DNA of 64,000 nucleotides from Alistipes sp. (lineage in GTDB: Bacteria; Bacteroidota; Bacteroidia; Bacteroidales; Rikenellaceae), in assembly GCA_017520545.1 (NCBI GenBank), contig JAFXFM010000022.1, positions 1 through 64,000 on the forward strand, read 5' to 3'. The translations under genes and the position numbers were made by a program. A model generated the notes under the pieces. That model was not told where the DNA came from and made no database searches. It saw nothing but the letters and a program-made list of their open reading frames with translations. This document shows positions 26,359 through 35,879 of this stretch, in pieces; position 1 is the stretch's first letter; each line of letters starts with the position of its first letter.

Positions 26359-26874
26359 TTACTCCTCCTTCTTAACCTTCATAGGTTGAACCGTATTGAG
26401 ATCCAAATGCTGTGCCGGCTTTTTGAGCCAATCAACAAATTTATATACAGGGAGCAACAAGAACTGCAAGGTATTGTGGATATATGCAGTAATTACCGGA
26501 ACCAAGTAGCTAGCGAACAAGACGCCAACAAATGCTCCGATAGCGCTAACAATCATATCGGCAGGACGCATAAACTTAGGTGCATCAACAAAGGCTGCGA
26601 TAAATGCGCCAAACGCCGAGATAACACCGATAGGGTAAGAGAGCAACGCAATCGAATCGAGAAGGAAGTCGAGAAACAAACGCTTCACGAACGAGAAGAA
26701 TGGCCACAGACCCTTGATGTTCTGCACATTGAGATCGCCATTCTGCTTCTGCTCGGCGAGATTTGTGATAGCCCTAACCCAAAGGTTGAATGGCAAAAGC
26801 ACAATTTTGAGGAGCGCTAACAGCACCTGCATAAGCGCATCGAGCAACTGATTTGGAAAATTTTGTGGTAACAT
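26359..26874 (-). CDS. Small integral membrane protein, unknown function
   Basis: A 171-residue protein not recognised as a named family. It has four hydrophobic stretches (about 13-38, 64-84, 86-106, 118-145), separated by short charged loops such as NLAEQKQNGD. The C-terminal tail is polar and ends KVKKEE. It has its own promoter upstream and a strong terminator downstream, so it is a single-gene unit. It follows the Mla-like operon on the same strand, but a terminator separates them, so no functional link should be assumed. Confidence 0.75.
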   Translation of the reverse strand: MLPQNFPNQLLDALMQVLLALLKIVLLPFNLWVRAITNLAEQKQNGDLNVQNIKGLWPFFSFVKRLFLDFLLDSIALLSYPIGVISAFGAFIAAFVDAPKFMRPADMIVSAIGAFVGVLFASYLVPVITAYIHNTLQFLLLPVYKFVDWLKKPAQHLDLNTVQPMKVKKEE

Positions 26875-26947
26875 AGTGATAAAATTTAAAATTAAAAAAG
26901 TTAAGTTTGGGTCGATACATAACTGTACCTAAGACCATTTTATATTA

Positions 26948-26978
26948 CAAATATAGCTAAAAAATAATAACCGACAAA
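26948..26978 (-). promoter_or_regulatory. Promoter of the small membrane protein gene
   Basis: On the minus strand TTTG (26975-26978), 19-bp spacer, TATATTTG (26948-26955). The -33 element lies inside the upstream terminator hairpin. Confidence 0.75.
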
Positions 26979-26994
26979 GTTTCTGCCGGTTATT
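26961..26994 (-). terminator. Terminator of the Mla-like operon
   Basis: On the minus strand an 8-bp stem, AATAACCG with CGGTTATT, is followed by a T-rich run. It overlaps the promoter of the next gene. Confidence 0.7.
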
Positions 26995-27073
26995 TATTAG
27001 GTATGCACACATATCACAGCTAATTCTAATCTAACAAGATTGAAGTACAGCTGACACCCAACTATCTATGCGC

Positions 27074-27826
27074 TTAGAACGATTTCTTAGCGCGTTTTGC
27101 CATAGCCGAGGCGAAGACAAAGTCGTTCAACTCCTTGTTCTCGGCGTGAAGAATATCCTCCTTGGTACCTTCCCACCACTTCTTGCCCTGATGGATATAG
27201 ACAATCTTCTCGCCAATCTCCATCACCGAATTCATATCGTGAGTATTGATAATAGTGGTGATGTTGTACTCAACCGTAATATCGTGAATAAGGTTATCGA
27301 TAACGATAGAGGTCTGCGGGTCAAGTCCCGAGTTAGGCTCATCGCAGAAGAGATACTTCGGATTAAGCACTATGGCTCGTGCAATAGCGGCACGCTTAAT
27401 CATACCACCCGACAACTCCGACGGATAGAGGTGTCCTGCGTGCGAAAGCTCCACACGCTCCAAACACTCCTTCACACGCCTATCCTTCTCGGCTGCACTC
27501 CTTTTGGTAAACATATCGAGAGGAAGTCGTACATTCTCATACACGGTTGATGAGTCGAGCAGCGCTCCGCCCTGAAAAATCATACCTACCTCACGACGCA
27601 CCGACTTACGGTCGGCAAAAGAGAGTAAAGTGTAATTCTTATCATCATAGAAGACGCTACCGCTATCCGGTTCGTGAAGTCCGACAAGGGTTTTCAGCAA
27701 TACAGTCTTACCCGAGCCACTTCGACCAATGATAAGGTTTGTCTTGCCCGATTCAAACTCGACCGATATATCCTCCAAGATGGTACGACCATCGAAAGAT
27801 TTATATATGTGTTCTCCTTTAATCAT
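27074..27826 (-). CDS. mlaF: MlaF-type ABC transporter ATP-binding protein
   Basis: ATPase of an Mla/MCE-type phospholipid transport system at the inner membrane. The 250-residue protein has Walker A GRSGSGKT (about 34-41), an LSGGM signature near 138, Walker B YLFCDEPNSGLDP near 158-170 and the switch histidine in INTHDM. These are typical of the Mkl/MlaF branch. The permease gene is 14 bp upstream. No MlaD-type MCE protein gene is adjacent, so that subunit would have to be encoded elsewhere. Confidence 0.9.
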   Translation of the reverse strand: MIKGEHIYKSFDGRTILEDISVEFESGKTNLIIGRSGSGKTVLLKTLVGLHEPDSGSVFYDDKNYTLLSFADRKSVRREVGMIFQGGALLDSSTVYENVRLPLDMFTKRSAAEKDRRVKECLERVELSHAGHLYPSELSGGMIKRAAIARAIVLNPKYLFCDEPNSGLDPQTSIVIDNLIHDITVEYNITTIINTHDMNSVMEIGEKIVYIHQGKKWWEGTKEDILHAENKELNDFVFASAMAKRAKKSF

Positions 27827-27840
27827 ACTTTTTAGTCATA

Positions 27841-28590
27841 CTATGTTCTCATCAACTGCGTGATGATAAGGTTAGATATCATAATGGCAATCGAACTAAC
27901 CACAACAGCGCGTGTTGATGCACGTCCCACCTCCAACGAGTTGCCCGCAGCGTAGTAGCCGAAAAATGCCGAGATGGAGGTTACGAGGAAGGCAAAAACA
28001 GCCATCTTAATCAGTGAGTATGTTATCTCGCCCTTAACAAAGCAGTAGTGCAGGCCTTCAATGTATTCAGAAGGCAACACAACACCCGTCATCGCTATAA
28101 CGTAGCCACCGACCGTTCCGATTATCATACTGAACAGTGCCAACAACGGGAATGAAAACACCGTTGCAACAATCTTTGGCAGGATAAGGTACGAGGCGGA
28201 GTTTACACCCATAATTTCGAGGGCATCAATCTGCTCGGTGATACGCATTGTACCAATCTCCGACGCGATATTAGAGCCAACCTTACCCGCCAAAATAATG
28301 GCGATGACTGTGGAGGAGAACTCCAAAAACATCGTTTCGCGCGTTGCGTAGCCAATCATAAACTTCGGGATAAATGGCGACTCCAAGGTGAGTGCCATCT
28401 GCAATGTGATAACAGCACCGATAAATACCGAGATAATCGCCACGAGCGGTATTGAATTGATACCGAGCGCCTCAATCTCTACCAATATGCGACGATAGTA
28501 TATGCCAGCCTTCTCCGGACGGGAAAAGACCTTTCCCATCAGCATTACATATCGGCCAATTGCTCCAAAAAAATCACGTAATATCTTCAT
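27841..28590 (-). CDS. mlaE: MlaE-type ABC transporter permease
   Basis: Integral-membrane subunit paired with the MlaF-like ATPase. The 249-residue protein has five to six TM helices. MlaE signatures are IEALGINSIPLVAIISVFIGAV-like and IGTMRITEQIDALEIMGVNS near 140, the cytoplasmic coupling helix conserved in the family. It starts 41 bp downstream of the DUF4834-like gene, so all three may form one transcript. The phospholipid-transport role comes from the family, not from local context. Confidence 0.9.
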   Translation of the reverse strand: MKILRDFFGAIGRYVMLMGKVFSRPEKAGIYYRRILVEIEALGINSIPLVAIISVFIGAVITLQMALTLESPFIPKFMIGYATRETMFLEFSSTVIAIILAGKVGSNIASEIGTMRITEQIDALEIMGVNSASYLILPKIVATVFSFPLLALFSMIIGTVGGYVIAMTGVVLPSEYIEGLHYCFVKGEITYSLIKMAVFAFLVTSISAFFGYYAAGNSLEVGRASTRAVVVSSIAIMISNLIITQLMRT

Positions 28591-28631
28591 TGTATACTAT
28601 ACCACTCAGCGACCGTTTAAATCGGTGGTTA

Positions 28632-28964
28632 TTATTTGGTTTCGTCCTCTTTTATCTCTTTAAAATCGACATACTCGCCAACATTGTCATTTACGCGTTG
28701 TTCGGTATGCTCGGTGCGTATTATCGTAACCTTGCCCGGACGATTCTGCCCTCTGCTTTCGCTGCCGGCTGTACGGTTACTCCTATGGTGCGTGTTCTGA
28801 TGCGTACCCTGCATTTTCCACACCATCATCTGAAAACGCAGAACGATGAATGCCAACGGAATGATAAAGACGAGGGTCCACGGCAATGCCACCGCCACGA
28901 CAGCCAATATAACTATCGTGAGTATATTACGCCTTACAAAGTCCCAAAACGCTCTCCAATACAT
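28632..28964 (-). CDS. DUF4834-like small membrane protein
   Basis: The 110-residue protein (from ATG 28964) has a hydrophobic hairpin at about residues 11-40 and a polar, glutamine- and arginine-rich tail ending GEYVDFKEIKEDETK. The tail pattern, V-T-I followed by a short basic linker and GEYVDF-E-I, matches what I remember of the Bacteroidota DUF4834 family. Function unknown. An upstream in-frame ATG at 29003 is rejected because a TATATTTG -7 box lies between the two candidate starts. It may be the first gene of the mlaEF transcript. Confidence 0.7.
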   Translation of the reverse strand: MYWRAFWDFVRRNILTIVILAVVAVALPWTLVFIIPLAFIVLRFQMMVWKMQGTHQNTHHRSNRTAGSESRGQNRPGKVTIIRTEHTEQRVNDNVGEYVDFKEIKEDETK

Positions 28965-28990
28965 CTGCAATATCTTTATATAATCAACTG

Positions 28991-28998
28991 CAAATATA
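28991..28998 (-). promoter_or_regulatory. -7 box upstream of the DUF4834-like/mlaEF unit
   Basis: TATATTTG on the minus strand places transcription start near 28984, downstream of the 29003 ATG. No good -33 element. Confidence 0.55.
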
Positions 28999-29062
28999 GG
29001 CAAAAAATTACAAACAGGAGTGCCAAAAGGTAAAAACCAACTCTACAAGGCGTAAATCGACA

Positions 29063-30256
29063 CTATTTCAGCAACGATGCAATATCGACGTGGAGGTGTT
29101 TATCCTCTCCACACCAAGCGCTCTCGATGACGAGTATCTTCTGTCCCGCCTTCTGTTCCTTGATAAAGGTCGAAGATAATCCGCCAACGGTTACAAGGTT
29201 ACCGCCCTCGAAACGAACGAGATACTCCACCGACGAGTTGTTCTTTATAACATACTGCGCCTTACCCTTCTTGTCAATACCGGCGGTGCGAATCTCCAAC
29301 GACGCCACAACGAACTTTCGCAACAACGACTCCTCTCCCGCTATGGTGCCAAACGAGTAGGCGATAGTGCGATGAGCCTCGATCGCCTCACGAATTGATG
29401 CCAACGACTTATCCTTGGCAAATATAAAGGTCATATTGCGCTGTGGCTGACCACCCTCTCGCTCCGAAACCACGTGTATATCGCTATTCGATGTCATAAA
29501 GAGATTGTGCTCCAAAGCGCGTGTAATTGCTTTTGGATAGAACTCCGCACCATTCATAATCTCGATACCGTCTATCAACTTCTCCTCGTATATTTTCTTG
29601 TCAAATTCGAGCATCTCCATACTCTTGCGACGCCAACCCGGGTGGTTGTGCAGAATAAGAGCTCCTTGTGCCCTCGCATTACGGATAGATTCATCGCACG
29701 TTGCACCGTGAATAGCGTTATTATCGGTTGTAAAGAGGCAGTTGAAGTGTCCATACACGAGTGGCTCACGAGTAATCTCAATTCCCGGAATAATCGTAAT
29801 ATCGTACGACTGCGCCACCTTTTGAGCGTGCTCGACAGGGTATTGGAAGTCGGTATGCAGATCCTTGCGCTCGGGCATAACAGGGTAGCGGGTAATGTAC
29901 CAATTCTCCGCCTTGGCGTCCTTCTTTACATACCCCTTCATCCACTTCACCAGATGAGGCTCGTTGGCGCGATATTCGAGGTGCTCTGTTACTGCCATAA
30001 TATCCAAACCATCTTTCCACGCATCGCGTACGCGGGCGTCCATTGCAACCGAACCGTCCGAATAGATAGAGTGGGTGTGAAGATCCGCCTTATAACCGGT
30101 GTAACCATCAATGTTAGGAATAAGGAACTCCGTACGAGTGAGATTACGGGGCTGACGAATATGAAGGATATCGGGATTATTCGAATCCTGATAGTACTGT
30201 GCCGATACATTGAAAGCGGCACACACAATAGCCAAAAGTATAATTACCCTCTTCAT
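29063..30256 (-). CDS. Secreted PHP-domain phosphoesterase, copy 1
   Basis: The 397-residue protein has a signal peptide ending SAQYY. The PHP metallo-phosphoesterase domain starts with the metal-binding HTHSIYSDG motif (60-68), followed by AVTEHLEYR (about 88-96), PGIEITRE near 165, HNHPGW near 205, and a C-terminal TSNSDIHV. A carboxy-terminal beta domain follows from about residue 300. It resembles the Sb-PDE group of extracellular phosphodiesterases. It lies 5 bp downstream of a close paralogue of nearly identical length, so they are a tandem duplicate and one operon. The phosphodiester substrate is unknown. Confidence 0.87.
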   Translation of the reverse strand: MKRVIILLAIVCAAFNVSAQYYQDSNNPDILHIRQPRNLTRTEFLIPNIDGYTGYKADLHTHSIYSDGSVAMDARVRDAWKDGLDIMAVTEHLEYRANEPHLVKWMKGYVKKDAKAENWYITRYPVMPERKDLHTDFQYPVEHAQKVAQSYDITIIPGIEITREPLVYGHFNCLFTTDNNAIHGATCDESIRNARAQGALILHNHPGWRRKSMEMLEFDKKIYEEKLIDGIEIMNGAEFYPKAITRALEHNLFMTSNSDIHVVSEREGGQPQRNMTFIFAKDKSLASIREAIEAHRTIAYSFGTIAGEESLLRKFVVASLEIRTAGIDKKGKAQYVIKNNSSVEYLVRFEGGNLVTVGGLSSTFIKEQKAGQKILVIESAWCGEDKHLHVDIASLLK

Positions 30257-30261
30257 ATCTT

Positions 30262-31449
30262 TTATAGTTTAAAATCGTGAGTAAGATGCTCATTCTCACC
30301 ACACCAAGTATTCAAAATGGTAAAGGTTGTCGGTTTCGACGGACTGAAACGAATAATTATCGACGAGTTCGCCTTCAACTCAACCATCTTCTCTCCCTCG
30401 CGGCAGAGCAACCAGTCAATAGAGCTGTTATTTGTGATGATAACCTCGGTGCGGCCCTTATAATCGACGATAGTCTTACGTGCCGAAACCGCTGCCTCGA
30501 AGAACTTGCGGAGCAACTCCTTATCGCCTGCCAACGTTCCGAACGAGTAGGCAAGGGTACGACGAGCCTCAACAGCCTCGCGCAACGAAGCCAAACTCTT
30601 ATCCTTGGCGTAGATAATGGTCATATTACGGAGCGAATTGTGTAGCCCGTATGTCTCGCTCGATGCGTAGTGCACGTCGGTATTCGACGATACAAAAAGG
30701 TTATACTTTGTTGCGCGGTCAATAGCCTGCGGATAAAACTCCTCGCCATTCATAATCTCGATACCGTCGAGCAAGCCTGCATCATAGACCGTCTTCTCGA
30801 ACTTGGTAATTTTCATATCCTTGTGAGTCCAACCCGGGTGGTTGTGCATAACGAGTGCACCCTGTTTCTTGGCGTTACGAATCGACTCGATAGTTTCGGG
30901 TGCATACACCGCATTGTTATCGGTCGTAAAGAGCGCATTGAAATGGCTGTACTCACCCTCCTTACGTGTAATCTCGATACCCGGAATTATAGTAAGGTCG
31001 TACTTTTTCGCCTCCTTGCAAGCCACTTCAACAGGATAGTTCAAATCCACCTTAATATCGGCTCCCGATGCAGGGCGATTCTTCGACACGAAGTTATAGT
31101 TCTCCGCCTCGGCACCCTTGGTGTAACCTTTGAGATACTTCACAAGATTCTTCTCGTGAGGGCGATGTTCGAGGTGCTCGGTTACTGCCATAACGTCCAA
31201 ACCATCAGCCCAAGCCTCACGAATACGAGACTCCATCGAGGTATGACCGTCCGAGAAGATAGTGTGGGTGTGAAGGTCCGCCTTGTAAGGGGTGTAGCCA
31301 TCTATTTCAGGCAGATTGATATGCACACGCTGCAAGGTTCTCGCTTGGCGAATGTGCAACATATCCTTGTTTACAGCATCTGTGTAGTACTGCGCTGAAA
31401 CAACTACTGCGGCAGTCAATGCCACCAAAAAAAGTGTTAATCTCTTCAT
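30262..31449 (-). CDS. Secreted PHP-domain phosphoesterase, copy 2
   Basis: The 395-residue paralogue of the downstream gene has the same signal peptide end (SAQYY), HTHTIFSDG, AVTEHLEHR, PGIEITRK, HNHPGW and SSNTDVHY motifs, so all predicted metal ligands are present. The C-terminal domain diverges more than the catalytic domain. As the first gene of the pair it is presumably nearest the promoter. A 240-bp stretch before it contains an orphan signal-peptide-like ORF but no clear promoter box. Confidence 0.87.
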   Translation of the reverse strand: MKRLTLFLVALTAAVVVSAQYYTDAVNKDMLHIRQARTLQRVHINLPEIDGYTPYKADLHTHTIFSDGHTSMESRIREAWADGLDVMAVTEHLEHRPHEKNLVKYLKGYTKGAEAENYNFVSKNRPASGADIKVDLNYPVEVACKEAKKYDLTIIPGIEITRKEGEYSHFNALFTTDNNAVYAPETIESIRNAKKQGALVMHNHPGWTHKDMKITKFEKTVYDAGLLDGIEIMNGEEFYPQAIDRATKYNLFVSSNTDVHYASSETYGLHNSLRNMTIIYAKDKSLASLREAVEARRTLAYSFGTLAGDKELLRKFFEAAVSARKTIVDYKGRTEVIITNNSSIDWLLCREGEKMVELKANSSIIIRFSPSKPTTFTILNTWCGENEHLTHDFKL

Positions 31450-31590
31450 AGTTTTATAGTTTTATTGTCTCTCTATTTGCACTTAATCTCTCTGTTGGCT
31501 CTCAATCAAGATATTGAAAGGTTCACACCTCAATATCATCACATAGCGACGCCTCGTTTAGAAATTCTCTACGGTAAGCAACTTTCCAAC

Positions 31591-31689
31591 TCAACTCTGT
31601 GCACGCTCCTTATCACAAGAAACTGCATTGACAGGGCACAAAAGCCCCATCAATGCAGATATCACAATTAAAGTTGTAGTTCTCTTCAT
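31591..31689 (-). CDS. Possible 32-codon orphan secretion peptide
   Basis: A short ORF beginning MKRTTTLIVISALMGLL has a basic N terminus, a hydrophobic core and a possible cleavage region around CPVNAVSC, then stops after eight more residues. It looks like a bare signal peptide, similar in style to those of the two PHP genes downstream. It could be a small secreted peptide, or the remnant of a third gene copy that lost its body. The rest of the 289 bp between the PHP genes and the transketolase gene shows nothing else. Confidence 0.3.
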   Translation of the reverse strand: MKRTTTLIVISALMGLLCPVNAVSCDKERAQS

Positions 31690-31738
31690 ACGACTCCTCG
31701 TAATAAGAGTGTTATGCTAAAATATCGCAACGAGCAAA

Positions 31739-33766
31739 CTACTTACCAAGCAGTTTTTTCACCTCGTTGTATACGGTTTCGCCGTTATAGCCAAACTTCT
31801 CGTTGAGAACCTTGAATGGCGCAGAGTGGCCGAAGTGGTCGAGTCCGTGGATATTCTCTATCGAACCCACCAATCCGAGCAACGTTACAGGCAAGCCCGA
31901 AGTCATACCATAGCGCAATACTCCCGCAGGCAGAAGGCTCTTCTGATACGACTTTGGCTGGTCGCGGAACAAGCCCTCACTCGGCACGCTCACTACGCGT
32001 ACCGCAACGCCCTCCTTCATCAACAACTCGGCTCCCGAAACCAGAGTCGAGACCTCCGAACCCGAAGCGATCATTATAACCTCAGGTTTTGCCGAATCGA
32101 GTACGGTATAAGCACCCTTCGATGCCTGCATAGCCTCGTCGATACGAGCCTGATGACTTGGCAACGACGGAATATCCTGACGCGACAACACCAACGCCAC
32201 AGGACGATGCTCTTCGAGAGCAATCTTCCACGCAGCAACTGTCTCCTCTGCATCTGCCGGACGCAACACCACCATCGAACGCTCGCCCTTATGGTTGTGG
32301 AGGTGCTCCATCAAACGAATTTGAGCCTCCTGCTCAATTGGTTGGTGAGTAGGTCCGTCCTCGCCCACGCGGAATGAGTCGTGCGACCATACATATATCA
32401 CGTGCAGGCCCATAAGCGCCGACATTCGCACCACAGGCTTCATATAATCCGAGAATACGAAGAATGTTCCGCAAGCAGGAATAATACCTCCGTGCAGAGC
32501 CATACCATTCATCACGCAAGCCATCGTAAACTCCGAAACACCCGCTTGGAAGAACTTACCCGAGAAGTCGCCGCGTTTGAACGCCTTGGTCTTCTTCAAG
32601 AAGCCGTCGGTCTTATCCGAGTTACTCAAATCGGCCGATGCTACCACCATATTCTCCACCTGCTCGGCATATACGCCCAACACAGCCGATGATGCAGCAC
32701 GAGTTGCCGAACCCGACTTAATGGCTATTCTGCGATAATCAATCTTTGGCAATTTACCCGAAAGGAAGCTATCGAGTTTGAGCGAGAGCGCCTGATTCGA
32801 ATGACGCCACTTCGCCTCAACAGCCTTACGTTCAACCATCTCGGCACGGAGTGCAGTAGCACGAGCTGCAAACAACTCCTTAACCTCAGGGAATATCTGG
32901 AATGGATTTTCGGGATCGCCACCGAGGTTTTTGATTGTAGCCTCGATGCTTGCACCGGCAGCCGTAACAGGCTGTCCGTGAGTCGAAACCTTATCCTCGA
33001 ACGACTCGCCCTCGGCTGTTACCAAGCCCTTTCCCATAACGGTATGACCGATAATGAGTGTCGGAGCCTCGGTCGAGGCATTAGCGGTAGTCAAAGCCTC
33101 ACGAATTTCATCGATATTGTGTCCATCAATATCCAACACCTGCCAGCCCCAAGCGCGATACTTCGCAGCAACATCCTCTCTATCCACCTCATCAACCTTG
33201 GTAGAGAGCTGAACATTGTTCGAATCGTAGTACATTATGATATTCGACAAGCCGAGGTCGCCTGCAATACGACCAACACCTTGCGACACCTCCTCCTGAA
33301 CTGCGCCGTCCGAGATATAAATATAGGTTTTGTGGGCCTGCCACTCGCCAAAACGGGCAACCATAAATCGCTCGGCAATAGCGGCACCAAGTCCCATTGC
33401 GTGTCCCTGACCGAGTGGACCCGATGTATTCTCTACACCTCGCAAGAAATCGACCTCGGGGTGTCCGGGGGTTACACTACCCCACTGACGGAACTGCTGC
33501 AACTCCTCCATCGAATAGTGCCCTGCCAAAGCCAACACCGAATAGAGCATCGGCGACATATGGCCCGGGTCGAGGAAGAACCTATCGCGGAAAGGATAGA
33601 GCATATTATCGGGATCGTAGCGCAAAAACTCTGCGAACAACACGCTCACAAAGTCTGCACCGCCCATTGCACCGCCGGGGTGTCCCGACTTCGCCTTCTC
33701 CACCATAGAGGCTGCGAGGATACGAATGTTATCCGCCGCTTTTAACAAAGTTGAATTAGTTGCCAT
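31739..33766 (-). CDS. tkt: Transketolase
   Basis: Thiamine-diphosphate enzyme moving two-carbon ketol units in the non-oxidative pentose phosphate pathway. From ATG 33766 it is 675 residues, full length. Visible features are KSGHPGGAMGGAD near residue 25, FLDPGHMSP, GPLGQGHAMGLG, the thiamine motif with GDLGLSNIIMYYDSNN, and in the second domain a DSFRVGEDGPTHQPIEQ block. An upstream ATG at 33811 is unlikely because the -7 box lies between the two. Single-gene unit. Confidence 0.95.
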   Translation of the reverse strand: MATNSTLLKAADNIRILAASMVEKAKSGHPGGAMGGADFVSVLFAEFLRYDPDNMLYPFRDRFFLDPGHMSPMLYSVLALAGHYSMEELQQFRQWGSVTPGHPEVDFLRGVENTSGPLGQGHAMGLGAAIAERFMVARFGEWQAHKTYIYISDGAVQEEVSQGVGRIAGDLGLSNIIMYYDSNNVQLSTKVDEVDREDVAAKYRAWGWQVLDIDGHNIDEIREALTTANASTEAPTLIIGHTVMGKGLVTAEGESFEDKVSTHGQPVTAAGASIEATIKNLGGDPENPFQIFPEVKELFAARATALRAEMVERKAVEAKWRHSNQALSLKLDSFLSGKLPKIDYRRIAIKSGSATRAASSAVLGVYAEQVENMVVASADLSNSDKTDGFLKKTKAFKRGDFSGKFFQAGVSEFTMACVMNGMALHGGIIPACGTFFVFSDYMKPVVRMSALMGLHVIYVWSHDSFRVGEDGPTHQPIEQEAQIRLMEHLHNHKGERSMVVLRPADAEETVAAWKIALEEHRPVALVLSRQDIPSLPSHQARIDEAMQASKGAYTVLDSAKPEVIMIASGSEVSTLVSGAELLMKEGVAVRVVSVPSEGLFRDQPKSYQKSLLPAGVLRYGMTSGLPVTLLGLVGSIENIHGLDHFGHSAPFKVLNEKFGYNGETVYNEVKKLLGK

Positions 33767-33799
33767 AACTATATTTGTGTTTTTTAAATTTCCTAACCA

Positions 33800-33807
33800 C
33801 AAATTTA
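33800..33807 (-). promoter_or_regulatory. -7 box of the transketolase gene
   Basis: TAAATTTG on the minus strand, giving a leader of about 27 bases to ATG 33766. No clear -33 element. Confidence 0.55.
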
Positions 33808-33847
33808 GCAAAAATTTTTCAATCTTGTAGTCCTTTTTTGATTTTTC

Positions 33848-35119
33848 TTACTCCGTTTGACACATTTTGGTCATAGGAGCGCGACTGATATGCTCCTCGG
33901 CATACTCACGAGTAACTGTAATGCTCTTCTCCGACGACGATGGAGCCTCATACATCAGCTCCTTCATCACCGCCTCGCAGATCGAGCGCAAACCTCGTGC
34001 ACCCAACTTAAACTCCACCGCTTTATCCACAATGTAGTCCAGCGCATCCGCCGTAAACTCCAACTCCACGCCGTCCATCGCCAACATCGCCTTATATTGG
34101 CTGACGATAGCATTTTTCGGCTCGGTGAGGATATTTCGCAACGCCTCACGCGAGAGTGGTTCGAGGTGCGTAAGCACAGGCATACGACCCACCAACTCCG
34201 GAATAAGTCCAAACGAACGAATATCCTGCGGCTGCACATATTTCAGCATATTATCGCGGTCGATACTCTCGGTATCAACTCGTCCGTAGCCCATTGCTCG
34301 GGTATTCAATCGCTGCGCAATGCGCTTCTCGATACCATCAAATGCTCCTCCGCAGACGAACAGAATGTTCTTGGTATTAACCTGCACGAACTGCTGCTCG
34401 GGGTGTTTACGCCCACCCTGCGGCGGAACGTTTACGATTGTACCCTCCAAAATTTTCAAGAGCGCCTGTTGCACTCCTTCGCCCGAAACATCGCGAGTGA
34501 TGCTCGGATTGTCGCCCTTGCGGGCAATTTTATCTATCTCGTCGATAAATACGATACCCTGCTCTGCCGCCTTAACATCGTAATCAGCCGCTTGCAGCAG
34601 ACGCGAAAGAATACTCTCGACATCCTCACCAACATAGCCGGCCTGTGTCAATACCGTTGCATCGACAATAGTAAAGGGCACCTTCAACAGACGTGCAATA
34701 GTACGAGCAATCAGTGTCTTTCCCGTACCCGTAGGGCCTACAAGCACGATATTCGACTTATCCAACTCGACATCGTCGTTACTCCGCGCCACCGAAAGAC
34801 GTTTGTAGTGGTTATACACCGCAACAGCAATAGATCTCTTTGCCTCGTCCTGCCCGATAACGTACTTATCCAAGAACTCCTTTATCTCCTTTGGTTTGGG
34901 GACATCATTCATCGATACACCCTGCTGCTTCGCTTTTGGCGAGGCTATCGCCAAGCCCGCCTCCGAGAGAGATTTGTGTCCGACCTCTATGCACGCTCCG
35001 CAGATATTCGAGCCATCGATGCCCTGAAACATAATATCGACCTCGTTGCGACGACGACCGCAGAACGAACAGCAATCTTCGTGGCGCTGATTTCCCCTCT
35101 TACTACTCTTCTGAGTCAT
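33848..35119 (-). CDS. clpX: ClpX, ATPase subunit of the Clp protease
   Basis: Unfolds substrates and feeds them to ClpP. The 423-residue protein has an N-terminal C4 zinc-binding domain (Cys17, Cys20, Cys40, Cys43), Walker A GPTGTGKT (128-135), Walker B with [13 protein letters not shown] near 195, and pore and sensor regions of the AAA+ type. The length is normal. It begins 2 bp after the clpP stop, so the two are coupled, in the widespread tig-clpP-clpX order. Confidence 0.97.
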   Translation of the reverse strand: MTQKSSKRGNQRHEDCCSFCGRRRNEVDIMFQGIDGSNICGACIEVGHKSLSEAGLAIASPKAKQQGVSMNDVPKPKEIKEFLDKYVIGQDEAKRSIAVAVYNHYKRLSVARSNDDVELDKSNIVLVGPTGTGKTLIARTIARLLKVPFTIVDATVLTQAGYVGEDVESILSRLLQAADYDVKAAEQGIVFIDEIDKIARKGDNPSITRDVSGEGVQQALLKILEGTIVNVPPQGGRKHPEQQFVQVNTKNILFVCGGAFDGIEKRIAQRLNTRAMGYGRVDTESIDRDNMLKYVQPQDIRSFGLIPELVGRMPVLTHLEPLSREALRNILTEPKNAIVSQYKAMLAMDGVELEFTADALDYIVDKAVEFKLGARGLRSICEAVMKELMYEAPSSSEKSITVTREYAEEHISRAPMTKMCQTE

Positions 35120-35121
35120 AA

Positions 35122-35799
35122 CTATTTAGAATGTTTTGTGAGAACACTGTCAATTAAACCGTACTCCTGCGCCTCAGCCGCCGAGAGCCAATAATCGCGG
35201 TCGGCATCGCGCTCGATATCGTCAATGCTCTTACCCGAATGCTCCGACAAAATCTCGTACAACTCGCGCTTGGTACGAGCAATCTCGCGAGCCGTAATCT
35301 CGATATCCGAAGCCTGCCCCTGCACTCCACCAAGCGGTTGATGAATCATCACACGCGAGTGTGGTAGTGCCTGACGCTTACCCGCAGCTCCTGCAGTCAA
35401 AAGCACCGCACCCATCGACGCTGCCATACCTGTACAGATAGTCGCAACGTCGCAGTTCACGAGCTGCATTGTATCGTAAATACCCAATCCGGCCGAGACA
35501 CTGCCACCCGGAGAGTTGATGTAGAGTTGAATATCCTTCAACGGGTCTGTGGACTCCAAGAAGAGGAGTTGTGCCTGAATGATATTCGCAACATCATCGG
35601 TTACAGGGGCGCCGAGGAAGAGAATACGATCCATCATCAATCGGCTGAATACATCGAGTTGTGTAACATTCAACTGACGCTCCTCCAAAATCATCGGATT
35701 GATATAGGCGGAATGTATCGCCTTGTAGTCGTGCAAACGCAACGACGAGATGCCGCAATGAGCGTGGGCAAACTTTTCAAACTCTTTCATATCTTTCAT
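35122..35799 (-). CDS. clpP: ClpP, proteolytic subunit of the Clp protease
   Basis: Serine peptidase forming the ClpXP proteolytic chamber. The 225-residue protein carries the nucleophile in GMAASMG (Ser128) and the catalytic histidine in MIHQPLGG (His153). The catalytic acid lies in the RDADRDYW stretch near 200. The N-terminal 30 residues are longer than the mature E. coli protein and probably include a propeptide. Transcription may come from tig, but a strong hairpin lies between the genes, so partial termination or a separate promoter is expected. Confidence 0.96.
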   Translation of the reverse strand: MKDMKEFEKFAHAHCGISSLRLHDYKAIHSAYINPMILEERQLNVTQLDVFSRLMMDRILFLGAPVTDDVANIIQAQLLFLESTDPLKDIQLYINSPGGSVSAGLGIYDTMQLVNCDVATICTGMAASMGAVLLTAGAAGKRQALPHSRVMIHQPLGGVQGQASDIEITAREIARTKRELYEILSEHSGKSIDDIERDADRDYWLSAAEAQEYGLIDSVLTKHSK

Positions 35800-35824
35800 C
35801 TGTTTTACCTGTTTCGTAGAGATT

Positions 35825-35863
35825 AAAAACTCTGCAAGTCCGATACCAACTTGCAGAGTTTTT
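35825..35863 (-). terminator. Strong hairpin between tig and clpP
   Basis: A perfect 15-bp stem (35825-35839 with 35849-35863) with a 9-base loop and T run on the minus strand. It would end most tig transcripts before clpP. Confidence 0.88.
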
Positions 35864-35879
35864 GTTTATTCCATATTAT

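Noticed and set aside
33857..35194. 445-codon open frame antisense to clpX
   Set aside because: It mirrors clpX codons and has no recognisable domain, while clpX is complete and in operon with clpP.
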